DNA from: an uncultured Eubacteriales bacterium | Lineage (GTDB): Bacteria; Bacillota; Clostridia; Peptostreptococcales; Anaerovoracaceae | DNA length: 5,155 nt | Assembly (NCBI GenBank): GCA_902766185.1 | Contig: CACXCQ010000126.1 | Span: forward strand, 1 to 5,155 | Direction of reading: 5' to 3' | The notes under the pieces: model-generated | Seen by the model: the letters and a program-made list of their open reading frames with translations, nothing else | What the model was told of the DNA's origin: nothing | Database searches by the model: none | Program-made: the position numbers and the translations under genes | Shown: piece by piece, positions 1 through 5,155 of the stretch | How positions within the stretch are numbered: position 1 is the first letter of the stretch | Layout: the number at the start of each line of letters is the position of its first letter

Positions 1-915
1 GTATTTCTCAAGCAGCTTGCACGGCCTGTAGGAAAGTTTGGCCTTGCGCAGGTTGGGGATTCCCATGTCCTCTTCCCGGTTGATGTATTTGGCCCGGGAG
101 GCCACGTGGCGGCAGAACTCATTGTTGATGGCCTGATACAGCCCCCGGAAGTTCACGTTGGCTTTCTCCACGTGCTCGGTGATGGTGTTTCCTCCCAGCT
201 GTCCGCCGACGGCAAGCGCCTCGATCTTCCCGTCGATGCGGATAGCCCCGGCGCTGTAGCCCACCGCCTCCAGATTCCGGAACACATCCCACATGGCGTC
301 CTCTTCCATCTTGAGCAGCTCCATCTCGTGCTCCGGCACTTCCTTGCGGGCGTTGAACTCAGCGATGAACTGCATGCATTCATCCGCCATGTCCGAGGTC
401 AGCTCCACGTACTCGTATTCGAAGGTCTTCTTGAAGTAGTTCAGATGGTTCTTCTTGCCGTGGAAGTCCCTGCCTTTGAGATCGATCAGGTCCTGGGTCA
501 GATAAATATAGTCGTAGTTGGGCCGGTCATCCACCCACTTTATCTCCGGCACTGCCTCGCGGATGATCTCCACCAGATGGAAAGGCACCAGCCGCAGGCT
601 GAAGGGCTGCCCTGCCTTTTCAAAATGCTCCTTGGCCATGAAAATGGTCTCCCTCAGCTTTTGCCGGTCGTACTCCCCGGTGCAGGTGAGGGGCGGGAAC
701 AGAAACGGCAGGATGATCCCTTCCTCCAGCTCCAGATGGCTGACCCCGGAAATGCACATGTACTCGCCCATCATGTCCCAGCTGAACTGGTTGCAGTCCC
801 GCCACATGTACTGGGCGCTGAACGACAGCCCCGAGGTCTTGTACTCGTAGCCGTTCAGGTACTTCTCCAGGATCGGCCGGTTCTCGATGGTGATCCGGTT
901 GTCGAACATATACAT
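1..915 (-). CDS. DUF2156 / phosphatidylglycerol lysyltransferase C-terminal-domain-like protein (3' end cut by window edge)
   Basis: The reading frame runs without a stop from the ATG at 915 to base 1, giving 305 residues. Family members are about 300 residues, so probably only a few C-terminal residues are missing. Recognisable family blocks are YDYIYLTQDLIDLKGRDFHG (134-153) followed by KKNHLNYFKK (154-163), then EHVEKANVNFRGLYQAINNE (247-266), and YINREEDMGIPNLRKAKLSY (277-296) followed by RP. This matches the GNAT-like fold of DUF2156, related to the catalytic domain of MprF, which transfers lysine from Lys-tRNA to phosphatidylglycerol. No membrane segment is visible, so this is a soluble stand-alone domain; its acceptor substrate is unknown and lipid aminoacylation should not be assumed. 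An alternative start at Met3 (909) is less well spaced from the ribosome binding site. The gene begins 3 bp after the stop of the exported-protein gene and is probably translationally coupled to it. Confidence 0.88.
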   Translation of the reverse strand, partial: MYMFDNRITIENRPILEKYLNGYEYKTSGLSFSAQYMWRDCNQFSWDMMGEYMCISGVSHLELEEGIILPFLFPPLTCTGEYDRQKLRETIFMAKEHFEKAGQPFSLRLVPFHLVEIIREAVPEIKWVDDRPNYDYIYLTQDLIDLKGRDFHGKKNHLNYFKKTFEYEYVELTSDMADECMQFIAEFNARKEVPEHEMELLKMEEDAMWDVFRNLEAVGYSAGAIRIDGKIEALAVGGQLGGNTITEHVEKANVNFRGLYQAINNEFCRHVASRAKYINREEDMGIPNLRKAKLSYRPCKLLEKY

Positions 916-918
916 GGT

Positions 919-2379
919 TTACCTCTTTACTCTCACTTTCTTTTTGTACTTTCCGGACAATCCGCCGTAGACCTTGCTGCGGGCCGACTGGACGGAGACG
1001 GAGATCTTCTTGCCCTTCTTGTTTCCGCTGCAGGTAAAGGTCTGGGCATACTTCTTCTTATCGCCGTTCTTCCAGACGTTCAGGCCGTGGATGGTCCGGA
1101 TCCCGATTCCGGCCACGCCCTGCTTTTTCCTGAACTTCACCGTCACCTTGAATCTGGTGTAGTGGTATTTGTAGGTGTGGTACAGGGGCACGACCTTGAT
1201 CAGCTTGCGGGTACCGTTCCGGTAGACTCTGTAGTAGTAGCGGTTCGCGTAGTGCACCCTGTATTTGTGCACGATGTGCTTCGCCTTCGAGATCTTGATG
1301 GACTTCACCTTCGGCTTGGTGTATGCCGTCTTGAATTCCTTCACCTCGGAGACGTACCCGTTCTGCCGCCCCGTGAAGAGGAAGTTCTCTCCGTTATAGG
1401 TGAAGAATTTACCGTACATCATTCTGGACTGATAGGTGGTGTTCGCCGACAGGCCGGTCACCCTGGCTCCCGTGTAGGAGTCCTCCAGCAGGTACACGTC
1501 TTCGCTCCAGTTGCTCTGGGATTTCTTCTTGAAATCCATGAAGACATCCAGATACTCGCCGGATCCGGCCTCATAATATCTGCTGTCCGAATAGCCGGCC
1601 GTGAAGTTGTGGATCCCGGTGTAGTAGTTGCTCAGCTGGTTGGGCACGCTGCCGTAGATGAGCGTCGGAACGTATTTGGCATCCAGATACCAGGAATCCG
1701 AGTCATCGGAGACGATTACGTAGACCGAGTGGTATCCTACTGTGAACTGTTTCATATCGACGGTTTTGGAGAAACCGTACTGCTCCTCGCCATTCAGCTC
1801 CGCCACCATGTAAGCGCTGTACGGATCTCCCGCTTCATCTCCGATGAGGATCTCTTCGTAGCGGTACCCCGTACCAGAGATGTCCGTGCCCTGCACTTCT
1901 ACATTTCCCAGCTCGTCCGGCGCTGACACATACACCGCTCCGGGCACTTCCTGCGCTTCGAAGCTCGGGGTGTCTTCGGACTTCGGGTCACTGTTTGCGG
2001 CTACGAGGCCTGCCATGGTCTTATCCGGGTCTGTCATGGAGACCCATTTATCGGCCACTGTTATCGGGTGGCTTGCCGGTGCAGTCTCGACCGCGGGCTC
2101 TGCTGCTTTTGCTTGCCCGGCGGCCTCCCCATCGGCTCCCGCCATGCTGAGCTCGACCTCGTCCCCTTCGATGACGCCAAGCTCTTCCTTCACCTTGGCC
2201 AGCGCGGCTTCTTTGTTGGCCTTCACCTCGCTGTCCGGAAGCTCGACGACCTTCTCGACGTATGCCTTGTCGCCGCCGGCCGCGAACACGAACGCTTCGC
2301 CGCACATGGGCATGAAGGACACCATCATGACGAACGCAAGGAACACTGTTCCGGCTCTTTTGATCAATACTCTCCTCAT
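919..2379 (-). CDS. Large exported protein with fibronectin-III-like segment and very basic C-terminal tail (function unknown)
   Basis: This is a 486-residue protein. Residues 1-34 form a signal peptide: a basic start (MRRVLIKR), a hydrophobic core, and probable cleavage after the Ala33/Ala34 region. Cys26 lies in MPMC, which is not a proper lipobox, so a lipoprotein is unlikely. Residues 35-165 are Ala/Glu/Asp-rich and probably partly helical, then disordered. Residues 145-355 look like two beta-sandwich units; the second carries an Fn3-like signature, TGLSANTTYQSR (308-319) with a final EFKT strand (348-351). Residues 354-486 contain about 28 Lys, 11 Arg and 13 Tyr against one acidic residue (Asp440). 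There is no catalytic motif, transmembrane anchor or LPXTG sorting signal, so the protein is probably secreted or held on the anionic wall by charge. The start at 2379 is fixed by AGGAGG 9 nt upstream. It is the third gene of the leftward cluster. I do not recognise a characterised family. Confidence 0.9.
   Translation of the reverse strand: MRRVLIKRAGTVFLAFVMMVSFMPMCGEAFVFAAGGDKAYVEKVVELPDSEVKANKEAALAKVKEELGVIEGDEVELSMAGADGEAAGQAKAAEPAVETAPASHPITVADKWVSMTDPDKTMAGLVAANSDPKSEDTPSFEAQEVPGAVYVSAPDELGNVEVQGTDISGTGYRYEEILIGDEAGDPYSAYMVAELNGEEQYGFSKTVDMKQFTVGYHSVYVIVSDDSDSWYLDAKYVPTLIYGSVPNQLSNYYTGIHNFTAGYSDSRYYEAGSGEYLDVFMDFKKKSQSNWSEDVYLLEDSYTGARVTGLSANTTYQSRMMYGKFFTYNGENFLFTGRQNGYVSEVKEFKTAYTKPKVKSIKISKAKHIVHKYRVHYANRYYYRVYRNGTRKLIKVVPLYHTYKYHYTRFKVTVKFRKKQGVAGIGIRTIHGLNVWKNGDKKKYAQTFTCSGNKKGKKISVSVQSARSKVYGGLSGKYKKKVRVKR
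921..926 (-). promoter_or_regulatory. Ribosome binding site of the DUF2156 gene, inside the end of the upstream gene
   Basis: AGAGGT on the minus strand lies 5 nt before the ATG at 915. It is formed by the last codons of the exported-protein gene (AAG AGG) plus the first T of its TAA stop. Ribosomes finishing the upstream gene would therefore sit directly on the start site of the next one, which supports translational coupling and fixes the start at 915. Confidence 0.75.
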
Positions 2380-2388
2380 TCTCCCTCA

Positions 2389-2394
2389 CCTCCT
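2389..2394 (-). promoter_or_regulatory. Ribosome binding site of the exported-protein gene
   Basis: A perfect AGGAGG on the minus strand lies 9 nt before the ATG at 2379. It decides the start codon. The remaining spacer to the upstream stop (2395-2450) has no convincing promoter or intrinsic terminator; it holds only a short imperfect GC-rich stem followed by A residues, not T residues. Confidence 0.8.
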
Positions 2395-2450
2395 GCGATC
2401 TGCTGAAATGATTCTACGTTTTTCGGATCTCCGGTTCCCCGCCGGCTCCG

Positions 2451-2996
2451 CTATTTGACGATCTTTGAAATGGCTTTGAATTCCGGCGCCTTCGCTCCCC
2501 GCAGCAGCTCGTAAAGCACTGCTTCATAGGAGGTTATGATGGCTCCGGCCTGCCGCATGCGCCCGATGCTCCAGTGCCGGTCCTGTTTGCTTCTGGAGGA
2601 AACGCAGTCCGCCGGCACATACACGGTATACCCTTCATCCAAAAGCTGGAGCACTGTCTGCTGCAGGCAGATGTGTGCTTCGATGCCGCAGATCACCGCC
2701 GTCTTCTTCCCGCACTCCTTCAGCTGGCGGACGAATTCCTCGTTTCCCATGCAGCTGAAGCTGGTCTTATCGATGGGCGTGAACTCTCCGATGGCCTCCG
2801 CGATGGACGGGATCGTCTCCCCGATGCCCTTCGTGTACTGCTGGGTCACGATGTGGGGGATGCCCAGAGCCTTCAGTCCCTCTGCCAGGCGGCAGACCTT
2901 CTCCTCCAGGTCCTCCTTCTCATACATCACCGGCATCAGTTTTTCCTGATAATCGATGGCGATAAATACGGTATCCTCTCTGTTGATCAGACTCAT
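2451..2996 (-). CDS. Isochorismatase-family cysteine hydrolase
   Basis: This 181-residue protein has the usual length for small, single-domain, cytoplasmic isochorismatase-fold hydrolases (YcaC-like group). The catalytic triad can be placed: Asp15 in FIAIDYQEKL, Lys77 in TPIDKTSFSC, and Cys110 in VICGIEAHICLQQT. The Gly-Ile-Glu stretch before the cysteine is where the family's cis-peptide lies. Family members hydrolyse isochorismate, nicotinamide, N-carbamoyl compounds or other amides. No isochorismate or siderophore genes are nearby, and the substrate cannot be read from the sequence. The frame stays open upstream to 3134, but the start at 2996 is chosen because AGGAGG lies 8 nt before it and family similarity begins there; the upstream extension is an Arg-rich translation of intergenic sequence. 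The gene lies 109 bp downstream of surE and 71 bp upstream of the exported-protein gene, all on the minus strand. Confidence 0.93.
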   Translation of the reverse strand: MSLINREDTVFIAIDYQEKLMPVMYEKEDLEEKVCRLAEGLKALGIPHIVTQQYTKGIGETIPSIAEAIGEFTPIDKTSFSCMGNEEFVRQLKECGKKTAVICGIEAHICLQQTVLQLLDEGYTVYVPADCVSSRSKQDRHWSIGRMRQAGAIITSYEAVLYELLRGAKAPEFKAISKIVK

Positions 2997-3004
2997 TTGT
3001 TTCT

Positions 3005-3010
3005 CCTCCT
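3005..3010 (-). promoter_or_regulatory. Ribosome binding site of the isochorismatase-family gene
   Basis: AGGAGG on the minus strand, continuing as AGGAGGAGAAAC, lies 8 nt before the ATG at 2996. It rules out the longer open frame that extends into the surE end. Confidence 0.82.
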
Positions 3011-3061
3011 GTGCTGCATGTATCTGATGCTTTCCGTTGGTTGACTGTTCCTGGCGGCGCC

Positions 3062-3085
3062 TGCGCCACGGGTGGGCTTGGCGCA
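3062..3085. repeat. GC-rich inverted repeat between surE and the isochorismatase gene
   Basis: TGCGCCA (3062-3068) and TGGCGCA (3079-3085) are perfect reverse complements separated by 10 nt, so the leftward transcript could fold a 7-bp stem. It lies about 20 bases past the surE stop. No T-run follows on the minus strand, so it is not a standard intrinsic terminator. It could protect the mRNA end, attenuate transcription between the genes, or be chance in GC-rich DNA. Confidence 0.45.
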
Positions 3086-3105
3086 CCGGCCAGCCTTTGC
3101 GCGGC

Positions 3106-3897
3106 TCACCCCAGGCCCCAGGTCTTGATCTCATCGATCATGTCGTAATCCGTCAGATCGATGTGGATGGGCGTGATGGTGGCGTAACCGCTCTGGTGGG
3201 CGATCACATCGAAGCGCTCCGGCAGGTCGTGATAGAAGATCGGCGTGCCGCCGTACTGGAACGAGCCGGGAAGCTCCACCTCTCCACCATCCTCCATGGA
3301 GATGAATTCCTCCGTGTATTTCCTCTCGCCCAGGCTAGTGTAGCGCAGGCCCTTGACCTGATCCTTCGGGACGTCCGGCACGTTGATGTTCAGCACCGTC
3401 TGATGGTTGGCCGTGCCCTCCCGGATCTGTTTTTCCAGGGCACGGGCCGCGTTCACCGCCAGCTCGCAGGCGTAGTCAAAATGCGTTGCCTTATGGCTGT
3501 CCACCGAAACGGCCACCGAGGGCACTCCGCAGATGCTTCCCTCCAGGGCCGCGGACACCGTTCCGGAATACAGGGTGTCCGTCCCCAGATTGCCCCCGTG
3601 GTTGATCCCGGAAAACATCATGTCGATATGGACCCCCGCCCGGGGAAAGAATTCCATGCCGATCTTCACGCAGTCCGCCGGCAGCCCGGACGTCTGGTAG
3701 GCGATCTCCACATTGTCCAGGATGACTTCGCTGACCTCGATCCGCTCGTTCATGGTGATGCCGTGTCCGGAAGCGCTTCTCTGCCCGTCCGGCGCGCAGA
3801 CGTAGATCGATGCTCCCGCATCCTGATGCAGCGCTCTTGCCAGCTCCTGCAGCCCTCGTGCCTGTACCCCGTCGTCGTTAGAAATCAGTATGTTCAT
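3106..3897 (-). CDS. surE: 5'/3'-nucleotidase SurE
   Basis: This is a full-length 263-residue SurE, close to the usual ~250. The N-terminus MNILISNDDGVQARGL carries the metal-binding pair Asp8/Asp9. The remaining expected ligands are Ser41 in APDGQRSASG and Asn99 in FSGINHGGNLG, and the family block YSGTVSAALEG follows at 110-120. SurE enzymes are cytoplasmic, divalent-metal-dependent phosphatases acting on 5'- and 3'-nucleoside monophosphates and sometimes short polyphosphate, linked to nucleotide salvage and stationary-phase survival. The ATG at 3897 is the family start; the ribosome binding site before it is weak (a GAGAG-like stretch about 8 nt upstream), which suggests modest translation. 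It is the first gene of the leftward cluster and has its own probable promoter about 60 bp upstream. No key residue is missing. Confidence 0.97.
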   Translation of the reverse strand: MNILISNDDGVQARGLQELARALHQDAGASIYVCAPDGQRSASGHGITMNERIEVSEVILDNVEIAYQTSGLPADCVKIGMEFFPRAGVHIDMMFSGINHGGNLGTDTLYSGTVSAALEGSICGVPSVAVSVDSHKATHFDYACELAVNAARALEKQIREGTANHQTVLNINVPDVPKDQVKGLRYTSLGERKYTEEFISMEDGGEVELPGSFQYGGTPIFYHDLPERFDVIAHQSGYATITPIHIDLTDYDMIDEIKTWGLG

Positions 3898-3956
3898 CCA
3901 GTTGCTCTCTTTCGTCAGATCCTGCGCTTCCCTGCATTGCTTTAACCAGTTGCATT

Positions 3957-3965
3957 ATTATACCA
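3957..3965 (-). promoter_or_regulatory. Probable extended -10 promoter for the surE operon
   Basis: The minus strand reads TGGTATAAT, a perfect TATAAT preceded by the TGn extension. A good -35 is lacking at 17 bp; CCGACA at 19 bp matches four of six positions. Extended -10 promoters tolerate a poor -35. Transcription would begin near 3950, leaving a leader of about 50 nt before surE. Confidence 0.65.
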
Positions 3966-3973
3966 TACTTATA

Positions 3974-3986
3974 CGACACTTTGTCG
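3974..3986. promoter_or_regulatory. Small palindrome over the -35 region of the surE promoter
   Basis: CGACA-CTT-TGTCG is a perfect 5-bp-arm inverted repeat covering the place where a -35 would lie for the leftward promoter. A CACTTTG copy inside it (3977-3983) recurs at 4010-4016, 33 bp away, about three helical turns. This could be an operator for an unidentified regulator; chance is not excluded. Confidence 0.35.
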
Positions 3987-4080
3987 GTGACTTGGCACAA
4001 AACACCCGTCACTTTGCGAAAATAGAAACCAGCTTGCTCCGCGCGCTTCATCATTTACTGTATGCTTTTCGGGAACTGGC

Positions 4081-4092
4081 GAATATATGTTC
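4081..4092. promoter_or_regulatory. Second, near-consensus LexA box
   Basis: GAATATATGTTC differs from the Gram-positive LexA core GAAC-N4-GTTC at one base. With its flanking C it matches 12 of 14 positions of the B. subtilis-type site CGAACATATGTTCG. It lies just upstream of the -35 and 14 bp centre-to-centre from the exact box at 4095-4106, so the two could form a tandem operator. Confidence 0.55.
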
Positions 4093-4121
4093 TTGAACGC
4101 CTGTTCTCATTGGTGTATAAT
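4093..4121 (+). promoter_or_regulatory. Sigma-A-type promoter of the radical SAM gene
   Basis: The -35 TTGAAC (4093-4098, four of six consensus bases) and a perfect -10 TATAAT (4116-4121) are separated by the optimal 17 bp. Transcription would start near 4128, giving a leader of about 30 nt. The -35 and spacer are overlapped by an exact LexA box, the usual arrangement for repression. Confidence 0.8.
4095..4106. promoter_or_regulatory. LexA (SOS) box
   Basis: GAAC-GCCT-GTTC is an exact match to the LexA/DinR operator core of Bacillota (GAAC-N4-GTTC). It covers the last four bases of the -35 and the first half of the spacer, so bound LexA would block RNA polymerase. The downstream gene belongs to a family annotated as DNA modification/repair, so site and function agree. 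Confidence 0.72.
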
Positions 4122-4148
4122 TACTTCAGATGAGTCAGTCAGCGCACC

Positions 4149-4153
4149 GGAGG
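4149..4153 (+). promoter_or_regulatory. Ribosome binding site of the radical SAM gene
   Basis: GGAGG lies 5 nt before the ATG at 4159 but only 2 nt before the adjacent in-frame ATG at 4156. Spacing therefore favours 4159; the choice changes the protein by one Met only. Confidence 0.72.
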
Positions 4154-4158
4154 CAATG

Positions 4159-5155
4159 ATGAACGAAAATCTGATGACAAAACTGCAGATCCTGGCGGAC
4201 AGCGCCAAGTACGATGTGTCCTGTTCCAGCAGCGGCGCCAGCCGTCACGGAGCCGGGCGGATGGGCAGCGCGCACATGTCCGGGATCTGTCACACCTGGG
4301 CAGCGGACGGGCGCTGTGTTTCTCTGCTGAAGGTGCTGTTCACCAACAACTGCGTCTACAACTGCGCCTACTGCGTGAACCGCCGGGACAACGATTTCCC
4401 CCGGGCAAGTTTCGAGCCGGAGGAGCTGGCGGCCCTGACCATCGAGTTTTACCGGCGCAATTACATCGAGGGCCTCTTCCTCAGTTCCGCTGTGGAGGTG
4501 TCCCCCGATTTCACCGCCGAACGCATCCTGCAAAGCCTAACTTTGCTTCGCGAAGCCTACGGGTTCGCCGGTTACATCCACGCCAAGATCATTCCCGGCG
4601 TTTCCCCGGAGCTCCTGCACCGGATCGGGCTGGTGGCGGACCGGCTCAGCGTGAACATCGAGCTGCCCTCCGAGGAGAGCCTTCACCGTTTCGCCCCCCA
4701 AAAGCAGGCCCGGCAGATCTTCGCCCCCATGCGGCAGATCACCAACACCCTCATCGAGACCAACGCCCTGAAGGGACCGGGCAATATGTTCAAGGGGCAG
4801 AAGCTGAACACCGCGGAGCACTATCTGGGCGAGGAGCGGATCACGGGCCCCAGCGCCAGTGCCGGCTTTCATGTCGACCGGAAACGCAAAGGCACTTTTG
4901 CTGCTGCCGGGCAGACCACCCAGATGATCATCGGTGCGGGGGATGAAACGGACCGGAGCATCCTCACCACCAGCGAGAAGCTGTACCGCACATTCAAAAT
5001 GAAGCGTGTCTACTATTCGGCGTATATCCCCGTGGTGAGTTCCCCGATCCTGCCCGACCGCGCAAGCGCCCCGCCCCTGAAGCGGGAGCACCGCATCTAC
5101 CAGGCCGACTGGCTGCTGCGGTTCTACGGGTTCACCTCAGCGGAACTGTTTGGCA
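4159..5155 (+). CDS. Putative DNA modification/repair radical SAM protein (3' end cut by window edge)
   Basis: The frame is open from 4159 to the window end, giving 332 residues; family members are about 400 or more, so the C-terminus is missing. The radical SAM cluster motif CVYNCAYC (Cys65, Cys69, Cys72) binds the [4Fe-4S] cluster that cleaves S-adenosylmethionine. Around it are family signatures: KYDVSCSSSG (17-26), GICHTWAADGRC (42-53), NRRDNDFPRA (74-83), FYRRNYIEGLFLSS (97-110), YIHAKIIPG (139-147), DRLSVNIELPSEES (161-174), AAGQTTQMIIGA (249-260), KRVYYSAYIPV (282-292) and YQADWLLRFY (314-323). This fits TIGR03916, a cytoplasmic family of unproven reaction that normally sits beside a uracil-DNA-glycosylase-related protein (TIGR03915); that partner would lie to the right. 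Cys22, Cys44 and Cys53 are extra conserved-looking cysteines. The gene is transcribed divergently from surE, probably under LexA control. Assignment is from remembered family sequence, not a search. Confidence 0.93.
   Translation, partial: MNENLMTKLQILADSAKYDVSCSSSGASRHGAGRMGSAHMSGICHTWAADGRCVSLLKVLFTNNCVYNCAYCVNRRDNDFPRASFEPEELAALTIEFYRRNYIEGLFLSSAVEVSPDFTAERILQSLTLLREAYGFAGYIHAKIIPGVSPELLHRIGLVADRLSVNIELPSEESLHRFAPQKQARQIFAPMRQITNTLIETNALKGPGNMFKGQKLNTAEHYLGEERITGPSASAGFHVDRKRKGTFAAAGQTTQMIIGAGDETDRSILTTSEKLYRTFKMKRVYYSAYIPVVSSPILPDRASAPPLKREHRIYQADWLLRFYGFTSAELFG

Noticed and set aside
106..1926. A 606-codon open frame on the plus strand
   Set aside because: It lies antisense to the DUF2156 and exported-protein genes and runs through their junction. 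It resembles no protein and has the Val/His/Leu-rich composition of an antisense shadow in GC-rich DNA; both minus-strand genes have good starts and recognisable content.
2290..2310. Lipoprotein signal at Cys26 of the exported protein
   Set aside because: The residues before the cysteine (FMPMC) do not fit the lipobox, and a normal Ala-rich cleavage region follows at 33-34.
2395..2450. Possible terminator or promoter between the isochorismatase and exported-protein genes
   Set aside because: The CGGA..CCGG..CCGG..TCCG stem is short and imperfect and is followed by A residues on the transcribed strand. TAGAAT resembles a -10 but has no -35 at a workable distance.
2997..3134. Longer N-terminus for the isochorismatase-family gene starting at 3134
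   Set aside because: The extra 46 residues translate the surE end and a GC-rich gap into Arg/Trp/Gln-rich sequence unlike the family; AGGAGG is placed correctly for 2996.
3037..3945. A 302-codon plus-strand frame over surE
   Set aside because: It is antisense to a complete SurE with all expected motifs; no ribosome binding site and no family resemblance.
3898..3953. Direct repeat CCAGTTGC at 3898-3905 and 3946-3953 and an upstream ATG reading 19 codons into surE
   Set aside because: Eight-base repeats are common by chance, and the upstream ATG has no ribosome binding site.
4135..5091. Two minus-strand open frames (4533-4135 and 5091-4537)
   Set aside because: They are antisense to the radical SAM gene, which has clear family motifs, and show no recognisable domains.

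Overview
The window looks like a moderately high-GC member of the Bacillota, most likely class Clostridia. Three things point there: strong AGGAGG-type ribosome binding sites, a Gram-positive type LexA operator (GAAC-N4-GTTC), and proteins that resemble clostridial families by eye. A closer placement (for example Anaerovoracaceae/Family XIII) would be a guess. No mobile elements, CRISPR arrays, tRNAs or rRNAs are visible.

The layout is two divergent transcription units around a 261-bp control region (3898-4158). Leftward, on the minus strand, lie four genes: surE (3897-3106), an isochorismatase-family cysteine hydrolase (2996-2451), a large exported protein with an extremely basic tail (2379-919), and a DUF2156/phosphatidylglycerol lysyltransferase C-domain-like protein (915 to beyond base 1, lacking only its extreme C-terminus). 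The gaps are 109, 71 and 3 bp and no convincing intrinsic terminator lies between them, so one leftward operon is plausible. The last pair is clearly coupled: the ribosome binding site of the fourth gene is made from the final codons and stop of the third.

Rightward, on the plus strand, is one gene cut by the window end (4159 onward). It encodes the 'putative DNA modification/repair radical SAM protein' family, whose usual partner, a uracil-DNA-glycosylase-related protein, would be expected just beyond the right edge. Its promoter (TTGAAC-17 bp-TATAAT) overlaps one exact and one near-exact LexA box, so this poorly understood family is predicted to be SOS-controlled here. This is the strongest novel signal in the window.

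The second point of interest is the exported protein. It has an acidic to mixed N-terminal half and a C-terminal 133 residues with about 39 Lys/Arg against a single acidic residue. It is translationally coupled to a soluble relative of the MprF aminoacyl-transfer domain.
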